64,000 bases of DNA from the NCBI RefSeq assembly GCF_014529535.1, contig NC_050735.1, positions 11,605,739 through 11,669,738 of the forward strand, read 5' to 3'. This document shows positions 12,119 to 24,760 of this stretch, piece by piece. The DNA comes from Bradysia coprophila. Lineage: Eukaryota; Arthropoda; Insecta; Diptera; Sciaridae. The position numbers were made by a program, and so were the translations under genes. The notes below the pieces were generated by a model, which did no database searches, was not told the DNA's origin, and worked only from the letters and a program-made list of their open reading frames with translations. Each line of letters starts with the position of its first letter. The first letter of the stretch is position 1.

Positions 12119-15100
12119 TCAATAGTCAACTACAATTCGTAATAATTCAATTAAACCATCGGTTGTTTCACTTCCAATCGGTTCAACTTCCTCTGCTGGT
12201 ATGAGAAAGTCATCGTGTGGCAATTCAATGGTAAATGTTAACGGTACACCAAGTACGCCCGCAGCATAATCATCAACACCGCCCGAGCTTTCGTATATTA
12301 GATCGGCAGCGGTGCCAATTTCGTATTTGGTACCTCGGTTTTTGGATATTGCACTTTCGATATGCTGGGCCATGCTATGCATGTAGTCTTTGTTGAGATA
12401 TGTGTTCCTAATCAGGATGGGTAGATAAAGAAGTGTTAAAGGTCTATACCAAATGAAAAAAAATGAAAATCAAATTGATTTCGCACTTCAACATTACCAT
12501 CATTAACACCTGAAGGTCCGTCGTGTTATCAATCTCTTATTTTCATTAGTCCCCTTTGTTCCAAAAATTCAATTGTCTAAGTGTCATAAGAATGTGTGGA
12601 ACGAAATGGACGAATAATAATAAGAGATTGGTAGCATGGCGGCTCTTTAAGGTGCGCGTGACTATAGACCTTTTTTTTAAATTTTGGTTCCAATAGATGC
12701 CCCATGTCCAAACGAACAGATTGCAATAATTATGAATTTGTTCGCTGTCACACTCACTTTCGATACCCGTACGGATAAAAAATGTCTTTGCCATACGAAT
12801 GTAAATCCACGAACGATACCAGACGTTTCATATTCGCAACCAAATACCGAGCAATGTAAGTACTTTCCAAGCCAGAAAATGCACGATCACCTCCGTACGA
12901 CTCACTGCAAGGCTGTATTGTAAAGAGGAATTCAGTGTTTTTTGGGTTGGAATCTTTCTATCACCAACGGTCACAATTACATCTTCACTTGTTCCAGTTT
13001 CGCCCCAATGATACCCGAAATTTCGATTCAGATCCACACCAATGCAAGTGGATCCTTCATTGGGCTGTCTATTTTTTCTCCACAAGCGATCCTACAATCG
13101 TAAATGGTTGCATAACAACTATAATAGCGAAGTGAATAGATCAACACTGACCGTAGTGAAAGTATGCTTGTAACCGTCTGGATTAGCCACTGGAACAATA
13201 TTGATTTCAACATCTCGTAATATTTCCGAAAAATTATGAAAATTTTCGACGATATTTTGCAAGAAATACAGTGCTGTGGCCGGAGCAATCCATTCTCTTG
13301 GAGAAAGAGTGTGTTTCCATAAATTCACAATTATTCTTTTCAAATATTAATATGGTTCTTACCGTGCATGTAATCCAGCTTCTATAAATATTAACTTTGG
13401 TTTCGCTTCACTGCTGTCGGATATAACTACCATTTCTATATCATTTCCTTCGTAAGTTTTTCCGATCGATTTTAGTTTTGCTACATTTGCATGTTCTCTC
13501 ACGAGTTTCGAAACGAAACTTTGAATCTAAGAATTGAGTTATCTGTTTTTTTTGGTCGGATATATATCAAATAATATAAACGAAACCGAATAGACAAACA
13601 AACAAAAGTTTTCCTTTTTCCATTTAGCACTGACTTGCTTTACAAAACAAAGGAAGTTTATCGAATCATTCACGTCATTTTCAATAGACTGTGGCTTTTT
13701 CACAAGCTCGATGAAAAACGTTGTATTCTAACCGAAAGTAAATGTTAGCCACAAGTATTACCAGTTAGTATGTTAGCTGACTTACAGCTCACAAATAAAT
13801 TACACTGACCCTACTAGGCTTGAAATTAGTAGATTATGCGCCACTGTCTAAAATGTTTGTTTTGACGATTAGGAAGTTATGTACCGATCCGAAGGCGTGG
13901 TACATAATCCAAATAGTCAAAATAAACATTTAGGACAGAGGTACATACGCTGTTTTGTCTGCCGAGGAGAGATATATCGAGTTGAACAAATTTGCCCTAG
14001 TGGGATAACATCTGGATTATCGTTCTATGTAGACAATAGATATTTACATCACATTGCTAAATAAGTGTGAATTCGTATACTGAGAGTTTTTACGTTTGTC
14101 CGAGACGAATAAGAGGTAACACGTACACCCACAACTAACCATAATTATTAAGCTATACCAATTGTTTCGGGGTATACTTTCGTACAGACAGGAGTCATCC
14201 TTTCTTCGTGTGAGTTAAAAATTTGAAGGATTTTCGACGTCTGACACTCGAATGTTTAAGCTAGAAGCAGTACATAGATTTCTCTTCTACCTTGGTTGAT
14301 AGCTCGTCGGTTGAAAATATGACACCTAAGGCATCATTCATTAAGCATGGCATGCGTGATGACTACCTACCGCTCTTGTTGGAGATATAAAATACAAACG
14401 CTAAGAAAAAAGAGCTGCAGAGAAATGTTAATAGATGGCGTAACATCGGCTTCGTCATACTCGTAGCAACGTCATCTGTTATCCTAACATGTTAACACAG
14501 GACTAAACTCTTTTTCCATCAAAACACTTTGTTAATCACCTCTTTCAAAGGTCGAATGGCATCGAAAAATTGTTTTTCATGAAATCCGTGGCGTCCGGTT
14601 CTTCGTCGAAGTTGTTCAGCATCAATTTTTCTGCAATTGAAAAGTTTAGGTTCCTCGAATTAGTATGGACGCATAAGATTTTCATTTTTAACATATGTCT
14701 GAACCACTCAATAGCGGAGTATGTAAGTCGAGACTTCACATTGAATTATTGGGTGGCCAGTTGTGGGTTCGAAACTCAACCGCAACACAAATAATTAGTT
14801 TCATCAGGTTCTTGTCGACAATAATAACATCTGATTGAATCGGTTATTATGATTGAGTCGGTTATTAGCTTGCGTCTTGGATTTAGTGCCGATAACGTGT
14901 GTTGGTATTACATGTACTTGTTCGTTGGTAATGTCATTCTATCATTCTATCAGTCAGTTAGGCGTAAATCCCGTTGACGGTATGTGTTGTCTTTTTTAAA
15001 TATCATTGGGCGCTCTGAGGCAACCTGTTTCGAAAAAAGATCAAACCGTCTACTTTTTGAGCTGATTTTCCGTTCCACCCTCAAACGTTTCCCCACAGTT

Positions 15101-15592
15101 CACATTAAACCGCAACTAATTTCATCGTAGAGTATAACGTAACAAAACAACTTCGTGACAATTTGCATTACAACAGGATTCTCCAACTCCAACATCAGAC
15201 GTCTCTGAGGTAAATACAATTCAATTGGATTAAATTAAACAAACCTCTGGATGTTGTTGTCAATGGTATACGTTGCATTCAATTGTTGTAACAACGCACC
15301 GAACTCCATCTGTACATGCGGAGACACCAAAGCATGTGTAGCGTTCCTATTGATTAGCATTATGTCCACGCCGTTCAATTCGTAGATGTTGAAGCTTTCG
15401 ATAAATTGCAGTACATTGTCCGTGTTGTTTACTTTGAAAAGCTTGTAACTTAAATGGTAAATTTTTGCTTAGTAAACACGTTTTGTATGCATCAAATCAT
15501 ACAAATGAAATGGAAATTACGAACCCCGTGTAATCTTTCGAATCAATTGTTGTAATTAAAATTGATAGCAGTGCCCATAGAAGTGGAGTCAT
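12119..15592 (-). CDS. Second M14A zinc metallocarboxypeptidase (paralogue of the 6930-8604 gene)
   Basis: Eight exons on the minus strand: 15592-15525, 15448-15245, 14630-14540, 13526-13364, 13296-13152, 13091-12981, 12912-12758, 12407-12119. These give about 408 aa. A signal peptide ([15 protein letters not shown]) is followed by the propeptide opening YKLFKV. Zinc ligands are H174 and E177 (AGLHAR/EW across an intron) and H299 (VDLHSYG). R229 (LWRKNR), N245-R246 (VDLNRNF), Y351 and catalytic E374 (FTIELPHDD) are present. Position 255 is again Asp (D358, GGVDDYA), so B-type specificity is inferred. The strand after the catalytic Glu is a few residues shorter than in the paralogue. Exon 3 (14630-14540) joins directly to exon 4, and the alignment with the paralogue supports this. 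Caution: by the printed coordinates exon 4 is 163 nt, one base short of the frame needed for the HAR motif (near 13380). It could be a frameshift, an assembly error or my misreading. Confidence 0.85.
14406..14515. repeat. Palindromic mini-element in intron 2 of the second carboxypeptidase gene
   Basis: aaaaagag at the left is mirrored by ctcttttt at the right. Inner arms atgttaatagatggcgt and acgtcatctgttatcctaacat are imperfect complements. It lies downstream (minus-strand sense) of exon 3 and so within the 14539-13527 intron. Confidence 0.5.
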
Positions 15593-15998
15593 TTCGAAAG
15601 GTGTTCTTTTACAGTCTTTGGTCTAATGAATGAATCAAGATGCAGTTGATTCGTTCATTTAATTTTACATAATCAAAACGAATTCTTATCGCGTAAGCAG
15701 GTAATTGTTTTTACAAGTTTGACTAGCAAGCAAAACTGTGTAGAATCAATTTAATTTATCGATAGAGAAACTTGGCATTGAACGATTTGTAGTTTCATTT
15801 TGTAGGAAAACGTGTCACTCAACAAAAAATTTTATATTGAAAATGTTTGGATGGTGGTAACTTCCTTTCACATTATAGCAAGCGTACATCGTCTGCTCTT
15901 TCGATTCAGATATTGTAAATCAATCTTTGTTCTCTCTAACATTCATTTGAGACCCTATCAACAAACCCTTTCCGTATAGCGAAAGGTTAATATAAGAT

Positions 15999-16094
15999 TA
16001 TGCACCTCTTGCCAAAATTGTTATCGATACGTGTGAGCACTGCGGGTCAAGCCGAAGCCGAGATCCGTAATGCCCACATGTCAAGAGGTGCATA
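15999..16094. repeat. 96-bp palindromic element with GCCGAAGCCGAG core
   Basis: tatgcacctcttg (15999-16011) is mirrored by caagaggtgcata (16082-16094). The GC-rich middle gccgaagccgag (16051-16062) resembles the core of other hairpin elements in the window. Confidence 0.65.
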
Positions 16095-16456
16095 CACTTG
16101 TTATTTGCCGAGAACAGATAATCGTTCTACTTCTAGGTAGTTAATAGTACATTACTGTTATAAGAGTGTATATAATAGCCGTGTAGTCATACGAGCGTTT
16201 ACGTCATGTACGTCGTGTATATAACGTCAATACACACACACCGTATGCGATAAAATACATTGTGAAAACTAAAGCTCGGATTAGGTCGCCCACGGTCAAA
16301 AATCAGTATTACCTGAACTTCCAGCCTTCTAGGTAGGTCTACGTAATTTAACAAAAAAAATGTCATCTGGCCTGACCAACTCATTATTGCGATCGAACCT
16401 GCCAGGTTTCCGGACATATTCAGGATTGAGGTCAATTCATGCCAGGTCAGAATTGA

Positions 16457-16642
16457 CAAGGCTGTACGCTTTGGGGAGGTCACGCAGATCGCCATTTTAT
16501 TAGATACGCGGGAACACACCTTTTCCATTCAAACAAATTCACCAAAATTGAATTTGTAAGGCGTGGTGAATTTTTTGTATGAAACGTGGTGTGTAACCCG
16601 CGTATCCGCATCTGTGTGACCTCCCCAAAGTATACAGCCTTG
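16457..16642. mobile_element. hAT-like MITE, 186 bp, 8-bp target duplication
   Basis: Direct repeat AGAATTGA at 16449-16456 and 16643-16650 brackets an element that starts CAAGGCTGTACGCTTTGGGG and ends with its near complement. Arms of about 75 bp include ggaggtcac, gatacgcggg and acacacc with their mirrors. An 8-bp duplication and CA..TG ends suggest the hAT superfamily (inferred). A short chance ORF on the minus strand overlaps it. Confidence 0.85.
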
Positions 16643-16650
16643 AGAATTGA

Positions 16651-19600
16651 TTGATCAATCAGATATTTTCAGTTTGTGTTCATGTAAAATTGACATGTCG
16701 CAAGCTTCCTGAAGACTAAACTCGCAAAACGTCACAGTACCGTCACAGACTATGTCAGCAAGTAGATCTTCTGCCACTTCATAAGAACAATATTTTCATG
16801 GACTACTTGATCGAAAATCAGAATTTGTTGACCAATGATTGCTTGTTTTAAATTTTGTAACTCAAAAGACCAATCATGAGAATAATTCCCACCATTTAAA
16901 ACTCAGCGGAAATAGTAACTCCCTATCTGCCCTAATTTTCATAAAAACTTAACTTTCTTCCGCACAAAAGAATTCCCATTGATGTGAAGAAAAGAAGTCT
17001 TACTTCAGTCTTAATTTCCGATGATTGACAGACTTGCGTCACTCCATGGAACAGTTAAATATACGCAAGGACTTGCATCACTTTGTTAATCTACCAATTT
17101 AAAGAAAGATGGCACCCCTCAGTTTCGGTAGAGTAGCTATCGGTACTTAATTCGATTATTCAATTTGCTTTAGAAACTTTCGCAGATTTTCTCAAAATAA
17201 ACCAATTGAACTGTTAATTGCAACAAATAATTAAATAAATTTGGAGTCAATTAGCTACCCCTTTACGACAACCATTCCGAAAAAAGGCTTTTTCACACTT
17301 ATAACCTCAAAACTAAATTATTTTATTAAAATTTCGTGTAATTTGATCGTAAAACATTTTACGAGAAATTAACGCGGATGTTATTGCCGTCTATACCAAA
17401 AAACGTCGAAATTCCTTTTTCAAGAGATTCACAAAACAATTTTCTTCATTAATTACAATACAAGCTGGAAAATTGTATTTAAACTCGCTCCTCCCGTCTG
17501 ACGCTATTCATAAAATCATTTGGAAATTGCTCCTTAAATGTGTCCCACGTGAATATAATCAAAACAAACGATCCGAAAATATAATTATTTTCGAAGTTCT
17601 CTCTTTTCGCGAAAAACCGTACATATACACACCCCAAGCATATAATCGCCCGAATTGTATTTGTGTTCTTTATCCACCGAAGTGAAAGAGCAACAATTTT
17701 GACACAGCTCTAGCGTTTAGGTTTACTTTTTTCCGTTCTTTTATCATATCTATTGCTCTCAGAACATATCTTCTATCTATTGCATAATACACGGCACCTT
17801 ATAATACAGTTAAACTGAAAAATAAATTTCTTCTTCAAAGGAATAATAAACGCATACATATTTTTTTACAGTGGCAAAGAAAAGAAAATGAAAACGGAAA
17901 ATTATACACTATTACAACGCATTACAAGAAAATTAGATGCAAAATTGGGGTTTTTGTGGATTTTTGGTGTTATCGTGGAATGTGTTCATCAAAATGGGGA
18001 TGTGATATTAGTATATTATAGCATTGCTCGCGTAAATGAATCATTACAGCATGAGTTTGAATGATATGAGAAATTGAATATTTGGGGAGTGAGTGAAGCG
18101 GTACGAGTGTCAAATTCTGGGACCAAATAATTTCTATCGGGTTTGGTTTTCATGCAAACATGTATCGGTCGTAGAAGTTGACATTTTCTTATTCAAGGAA
18201 GTTATTATGACCCACTCAAACATAATTCAATGAAGCTTTGACCAAAGATACCTTAGAATGTGATTCAAAAATTTCAGTAAACAAGCGACGTCACGGCAGA
18301 GAGGTGATAGTACATTCTTAAAAAAAAAGAAATTTGGAAGCATAGACGTAATGTACTATTAATCACAGCACCTCACCGACATCACTCATTAACTAATGAC
18401 ATTGTGGTTAAATCTGAGCGTTACACTCGTCAAAATAAAAATGTGCATAAAATGACGTGAAATTGTACCAGGAACAACTTAACCTTTGACTTGCCAGTGA
18501 TATTACACAGTTATAGTAACTTCCACGTGCCGACTATCTAAGTGATAAACATATTGTAAAGATTGAGTGAAATAAAGAACGCGGCGTTTGTTTGAGTATA
18601 TTTAGCTGGTATAGTAGACGAAAATGAATATAAAATTGAAAGTTAAATGGTTATACGAGTTCGTCACTTGAATTGGAAAAGCACGGTTTATGTTTTCCTT
18701 CGCTCTCTTACAACGGTGAATGGAACAGAGTAAAATTAATATAGAAAATAGAAAGAGGCTCTGCACCGCGCAATTATGTTTTCATGCTACTTCATAGATA
18801 ATACTTAATTAGGTGAGAATATGCAATATACAATGCAACACGATTTAACAGAATAACTAGAAACGTTACACCTTACTCTAGGCACACATAATGACGCGAG
18901 AGAGACCTATAATTGAAATTTTACTTTTGTTCTTCTGTCAAGTTTGACAGTACAACAAAAGAAAATGTTGAATTAGGTCTCTTTTGCGTTGCTATACGTA
19001 GCTCCAGTTACTGTACAGATAAAAAAGCGAAAGTGACCTTCTACAAATTATTCTTTTGTTATACTGTCAAACTACAGCTATCAAAAATTAGTTAATATCA
19101 CATTTTTGTTTTATGTAGGATCTGATATTTCTAGTCCCACAGACTCTGACAGCTGTTATATTGAATGAAATATTTGAATTTTTTCCCAGTCAAAATTTTT
19201 GTCGCACACATGTAAAGACCAGTTTACTGGGATACAAACCAAAAAACCATTCAATATCAAGACTGTCAAATCTGTGGATCTAGAAATTATGTAGAATCTG
19301 TTGAAAACGAAAATGTGATATAAAGTAAATTTTTTCAAGTGTAATGCCTTTATTTCGCAAAATAATCGTCACAACAACTAGATTACTAGAAAAAGGTGCG
19401 AAGGTTCTCTAAAAACATATCTACCACAACGATAAGAATTAGAAAAGACCACGTTTACTTGACGCATGGTAAAACTAATGAAGTAAAAGAATATGCATCA
19501 AACACTAATAGGCTATACTTTACAGCGAGAGTAGAAGTAATAATTACAATGCTTAAGGTTAAGTCGGTAATATGATTAAACTACTACCTCGTACATACAC

Positions 19601-20210
19601 TCAAAAGCGTATGATATTATTTACACAATTTGGTATTCATTCGCAAAAAAAAGTACAATTTACAATGAAAATTGGCTGTGTAAATATACACATAGGCATC
19701 CCCTACGAAATATATTCATTCGCAAATTACACTGTAATGGATTTTTTTATGAAGGCATTTGAAGTATAAAGAATAAATTGAAGGATTCGCTTTGATAATG
19801 AGATTTTTACGAGCGTGAGGGTGCCATTTTATATTCGCGTCCTTTTTTTCCCCGTTGCCTCTTAATAAACATTTTTGTAATGACAACATAAAGCAATTAT
19901 TTAACTGCTTTTTTTCTGTTGCAAACGTTAAATACTAAATTGTTTACAAGTCAACGTATAATACACACACATTAGAAAACGGTGCAAAAAGTCACTGCAC
20001 GGAGGAAAAACCATCGTATAATTGGCTGCTACGGTTATGGCTGGTATTATTCTGTTTGTTTTACACACCGCTTCGATTATATTTTTTATTAACTGTGATT
20101 GGATAGACGACTCTATTCCCAAATGTTGGTCAAATCTAAATTCAATCAAAAGGGCTGGCTTCATATGCTTTATGGGTGGAATCCAGAGCACCAAGGTGCA
20201 ACTATTTAGT
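16651..20210. other. Gene-free AT-rich stretch
   Basis: No coding region is recognisable. It holds a TIR element at 19096-19320 and an imperfect palindrome at about 18937-19075 (tgtcaa.tttgacag near ttcttttg). Near 18305-18375 is a hairpin-like sequence with gtagtacattct / aatgtactat, a short motif also seen beside several other palindromic elements. Confidence 0.55.
19096..19320. mobile_element. 225-bp TIR element
   Basis: tatcacattttt at the left is mirrored by aaaatgtgata at the right. Arms continue with atgtaggatctgatatttct / agaaattatgtagaatct-type complements and cacagac.ctgacag / ctgtcaaatctgtg. No ORF. Confidence 0.65.
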
Positions 20211-20617
20211 TTTTATGCATGTTGTGCTTAGGCATGCTGTGCTTAGATATGTTGTGTTGAGGCATTAGTGTTTAGGCATGTTGTGCGTAGGTATGCTGTT
20301 CTTAGGTATATTGTGCTTAGGCATGCGTGCTTTGGCATGTCGTTCTTAGGCATGTCGTTCTTAGGCATGTCGTTCTTAGGCATGTTGTTCTTAGGCATGT
20401 TGTTCTTAGGCATGTTGTTCTTAGGCATGTTGTTCTTAGGCATGTTATGCTTAGCCATATTGTCCTCAAGTATGTTGTGCTTAGGTATGTTGAACTTAGG
20501 TATGTTGAGCTTTATTATATTGTACTTAGGCAGGCATGTTGTTGTTAGGCGTGTTGCGCTTAAGCATGTTGCTCTTAGGCTTATTGTGCTTAGGCATGTT
20601 GTGCTTAGGCATGTTGT
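20211..20617. repeat. 15-bp minisatellite, unit close to ttcttaggcatgttg
   Basis: About 25 tandem units, most uniform in the middle (about 20336-20445) and more diverged at both ends. Because the unit is a multiple of three and lacks stops, frames on both strands stay open (FLGML, VLRHV, PKNNM pentapeptides). These are best read as translation artefacts of the array. Confidence 0.9.
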
Positions 20618-22011
20618 TCTTCAGAGAATACAACATATTAGAATCGATTGTATTCGAAAGGAATAACTTAGAAAAGCGAAGAAAAAAACTTCGTTGCTAT
20701 CCTGATGATACGATAGGATAAGTGGATTGAGTTAACAGGGAGCCGTGTACTCAGACTACCACTGGGTCTGCTGTCATGTCAAACAATTTACTTCCATATT
20801 TTTCTCTGTGTGACTAGAAGGATTAAGTTAAATGACGACGGATGCATGAAGAAGTCTTTGAAAAAAAAGAGTTACAACAGAATCAAGCTCCTTGTCGCTG
20901 CTACAATATGGCATTCATTTCGCATGTTGTGGTGGTTATTGAAATTCATTTCGTTTTATAATTAGAATTACAGTGACTTGGTTTGAGATGAGCATTATAT
21001 ATAGGTATAAATTTTCGTACATTTTCCCTCATGTTTTGAATGGGAAAGGTGACTGTGTAAATTGTGTTTACGCGAAACTTATTTTCTAATTTAAAGTTCG
21101 CTTGAAAACCTGACAATTTCAGACCGGATAACGCGAGTATTCAAACGCTACCGTCGCATTTAAACTTTTCAGGTGTATTTAAAAGTCAATTAACTTTTTA
21201 TATACGTTTCGAGGCTCCATACCATCCATTCCCTTAAAAAGTCATTCCATTGCCATAAACAGATTAAAATTGCACCCTTTATTAAGACTTTGAAAAATCT
21301 TTGAAATAAAATTTTATAACTTTTCCCCCGCTATACATACTACACTATAGACAGACGGCGATATAAAGTTGCGTTGCGTTCAGCTTATATCCACGTTGTA
21401 TTTAGGTGAAGCAATTGTATATGGTTTCCTGTAAACGTCTTATACAACTTGTACAACTTGACTTTGCCTTCGGCCCAAAGTGTCTATATTGTACAACATG
21501 CATGTAACGGAAGTGTAGCAAAATTGGGTGGTAATATGTGAGAGGTGGCTGAATTCATGTTAGAGTAAATGTGTACATCTCGTGTCTATGGTCTCCATTA
21601 TATTTTCTTTAATGCCCACGTGAATATATAACACTCCGTATTATACGAAAATGGCTTGGCATAATAGAAAATGAAAAACGTTAGAGGGGTATAACATCCA
21701 TATATATATCCACACACGTATGATTTTTACAATGCCTTAGATATGGGGGATAAGAAGTCGTTCGAAAATTAGTTTCACTTTAAGATTATCTTTTAATTTT
21801 ACGTCTTTTAATATTAAGACTTTATTATTTTCGGTTTGATATTAAAATTTTATTATCTTCCATGTGTGACTATTTCATACATTACTCGTTTCTGTATATA
21901 AACTCTAAGACATACGTTAATTCTGGTTTTCTAGGGATATAATTCTATTATTACTCTTCTAGGGTAAATTTTATTTCCGTTTTTTTTATTTTGAAGAAAA
22001 AAACCAGTGAC

Positions 22012-22084
22012 CCGACGGAGATTCGAACACGGAACCTCCGACTTATGAACAAACTACGCTAACCATTTGACCACAGAGTCTTCG
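22012..22084 (-). other. tRNA-like sequence 1 (SINE head or tRNA pseudogene)
   Basis: On the minus strand an A-box-like gtggtcaaatggttagc (22075-22059), a ttcataa loop with CAT in the anticodon place, and a B-box-like gtgttcgaatct (about 22031-22020) are correctly ordered and spaced. The acceptor stem is not convincing, so I do not call a functional tRNA. Confidence 0.55.
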
Positions 22085-22499
22085 GGTATATCAGATATAC
22101 ATACCCTCATGATTGTCTTATGCCGCATTGTGCGACTCAATTTATAAAGTATATAAGCAACATGTACTGCAAAATGTGTCGCGTGTATGTGTGAATGCCA
22201 TGTTGGAATTCGTTTAGAGCGAAAAATAATCAAATTTTGATGAAACGGATACACTTCATTCAAAAATTTCTTCTTTTTTGTTTTACCTCAAGATTTCTGT
22301 AAATTATTTAGTGTTCCGATTGAACTTATCTGCCGAAAAATATGCCATCGCAAATGTGGTGTAAAAATGTGTAAAAAAGCGTAGGGTCTCAGTGCTCAGC
22401 AGAAATTCGTACGAATGAAAATCAACTTACGATAAAGAGATGAGCATAGTTTATTTGCAATTTATTTTAATAAAATGAATAAATAAAAAAAAAATGTTT

Positions 22500-22570
22500 G
22501 GTGAGGGAAGAGAACTCACGACCTCATGCATAAAAAGTTCACGCTCTAGCCAATTCGGCCACTGAGATTG
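22500..22570 (-). other. tRNA-like sequence 2
   Basis: Minus-strand A box gtggccgaattggctagagc (22562-22543) and B-box-like gtgagttctc (22519-22510), diverged from the GTTCGAATC consensus. Sits one repeat unit from tRNA-like sequences 1 and 3. Anticodon not confidently placed. Confidence 0.5.
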
Positions 22571-22999
22571 ATGATTCCACTTAGTTTTGTTGTCATGAAA
22601 CCCCACATGTATGTAGAACATAAAAGCAATGAACATAGATGCTCGCATAGATGTGTTAGTAAGTCTGTCGCAGGTAGTCCGATCAATTTAAAAAGTGCAC
22701 GACAAAATGTCGCGTGTGTATGTTTAGAACGAAAAATAATCAAATTTTGACTAAACGGATTCTCGTTATTCAAAATTACGTTGTTTAGTGTTTTATATCA
22801 GGATTTCTGTAACGTTATTAGTTTTTCAATTGTACAAATATCTGCCGAGAAATGTGTCATTGCAAATCAATATGACAAAAAGGCTAAGGTCTCGGTTTAC
22901 AGCAGATATTCATTCGATTGAAAATCTACCTACGATACCGGAGATCAGTTTATTTACAATTTTTTGATAGAAGATTGAAAAAAAAAAACAAACAAAAAT

Positions 23000-23072
23000 G
23001 TTCGTTGTGAGAATAGAACTCACGATCATGTGCATAAAATTGACGCGCTCTAGCCGATTCGGCCACCGAGAC
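23000..23072 (-). other. tRNA-like sequence 3
   Basis: Minus-strand A box gtggccgaatcggctagagc (23066-23047), a good match to tRNA A boxes, followed by a B-box-like gtgagttctattc (23022-23010). Nearly the same as sequence 2 in the A-box half. Confidence 0.52.
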
Positions 23073-23240
23073 TTACGATTACGTCTCGATGTTGCCATGA
23101 TTTTGCTTGATTGTCACACATGATGCTTGTGTACTAGATACACCAAATATTTCAGTGGTGTTTGTGTTTGTATGTCTTCGAGTTTATATACAGAAACGCT
23201 GAATGTATGAAATAGTCACACATGGAAGATAAAGCATTGT

Positions 23241-23370
23241 ATTGGTAGGCGAGAAAAATTCTCGAATCACTTCTTATGTACATATTGTATACACACGCGT
23301 TCGCTACGCTCACTTGTTATATACAATATGTACATACGAAGTAATTCTCGAATTTGTCTCGCCTACCAAT
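23241..23370. mobile_element. 130-bp palindromic element with CGTTCGCTACGCTC core
   Basis: attggtaggcgag at the left is mirrored by ctcgcctaccaat at the right. The arms include ttctcgaat and tatgtacatattgtata with complements. The tip (about 23297-23312) is the GC-rich cgcgttcgctacgctcac, similar in style to the other hairpin cores. It lies just outside the tRNA-like block. Confidence 0.75.
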
Positions 23371-24666
23371 AAAGTACTATTATTTTTGTTTAACGATTAC
23401 GATCTGTATGTGACATGGTGAGCGGATGTTTATTTTTTAATTTCATTCGGATAACATGAAAAAGAAATTATCTAAATTTCAATGATTTGAAGTGGGACGA
23501 CGTCAAAAATTCTGTTGTAACACTGATAATGCTTCAAAATTAAGCAGCACAGTAGCTGGAGGGAAGCTAGGCTGAGTCCGTTCTGAGATTATTGTTTAAT
23601 TACATTTTTACTCACTAATTTAATTTAGGCATATCGAAAAGATCTTTTGGTAATTTGAATAAATGGAAGATGTTTAAATCTTTTATATGAGACAAAATTT
23701 TGAGAATGCCCGATATACCAGTTTCTTATTTTTCGTGTTTCTGCTGATCTGTGACAAAAAATCGCGAAAAAATCGATCCGTCCCTTCCTTATTTCACTGC
23801 CTCTAACTGTAAAACTCAAATATAATAGATTTTCGTATAATTCTACTGCATTTCTAGTATACATTTCAAAGCTTGAAGTCTCATTTGACGATTACAAAAT
23901 TTGATGAAAATGTGCAAAAATGTAAATGAAAAGTTGATTTTGCGGACAAAAGATTTTGTAAAAACGCTGCAGCCTATTATATAATTTTTATTCAAGTATT
24001 GAATGTGTGTGCTTTACGCAGAAATCTTTGACACGAATGAATGAAAAATTCAATTTCGATCTGGAAGTTGCGGGAAATTACAAAAATATGTCATAATATT
24101 ACCGAAATTATCCGTTAATAATATTGCGAGTTTTCACGATGAAATCTTTAATATAATTTAAAATTATCAAAAAATCAAATATTCGAAGCATTACGTTTAG
24201 AGAATCAAACTTAATTTGGATGTACATGTCAAATTTTTTGCTCGATGAACCTTAGACGAACTATATCTAGACTGGAAATTACGAACAAAATTACGTAAAA
24301 ATTGTGTCCCCGACATGAAAAACGAAATATTTGGTGGTGTGAGAATTGGTGGGCAAAGTAGCGCAAAGAATTTAAATTTGTTTCGAATGTACATATTTTG
24401 AATTATACAATAAATAAATAAATAAGTAATCTTTTGAATTAAAAAAAAAAACATTTAAACAAGGGAATGATTAGCATGAGTTTAAAGGTGGAAATCGAGA
24501 CCATTATAAATTGCTTCAAGAACGATGATTGATTGCAATGGATCAATATAAATATTTCGCGCTTGTATACCGTTAGCGAATCTTAGAATGCTGAGGCCCT
24601 AAGGTAAGTTACACCGGTTATACGGTTACACCTAAAACAACCCAAAAAACTTGAAAAAAAAACGTA

Positions 24667-24760
24667 GTCCATGGCCTTAGGATCACAGCCTGAAAATTTC
24701 GAAATTTGCACAGCACCTGTAGAGCCTCAAAATTCATAGAGTGAGCCTAAGGCCATGGAC
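24667..24760. repeat. Inverted repeat, gtccatggccttagg arms
   Basis: gtccatggccttagg (24667-24681) and cctaaggccatggac (24746-24760) are exact complements flanked by A- and T-runs. The sequence just outside (ggtgaactttggtg) is related to the element at 24949-25252. Confidence 0.65.

Larger units (their letters stand above)
21854..23231. mobile_element. TIR-bounded 1378-bp block with three tRNA-like sequences
   Basis: Arms of about 62 bp at 21854-21915 (tatcttccatgtgtgac ... gacatac) and 23170-23231 are close inverted copies. Between them a unit of about 500 bp is tandemly duplicated: cgaaaaataatcaaatttt occurs at 22220 and 22730, and tRNA-like segments recur at 22012, 22500 and 23000. No transposase frame. 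Either a non-autonomous DNA element that captured and amplified a tRNA-like sequence, or a nested SINE array. Confidence 0.7.

Noticed and set aside
13640..13730. Another candidate exon (after ggttag at about 13730)
   Set aside because: The direct join of 14540 to 13526 aligns without gaps to the paralogue, leaving no place for it.
15181..15220. Extra exon of the second carboxypeptidase gene (after cctcag)
   Set aside because: The in-phase reading stops immediately or breaks the propeptide; joining 15245 to 14630 gives a continuous, alignable RKIDAEQL segment instead.
23000..23072. Functional tRNA gene
   Set aside because: A and B boxes are present, but the acceptor stem and anticodon arm are not well formed, and it recurs inside a repeat unit.
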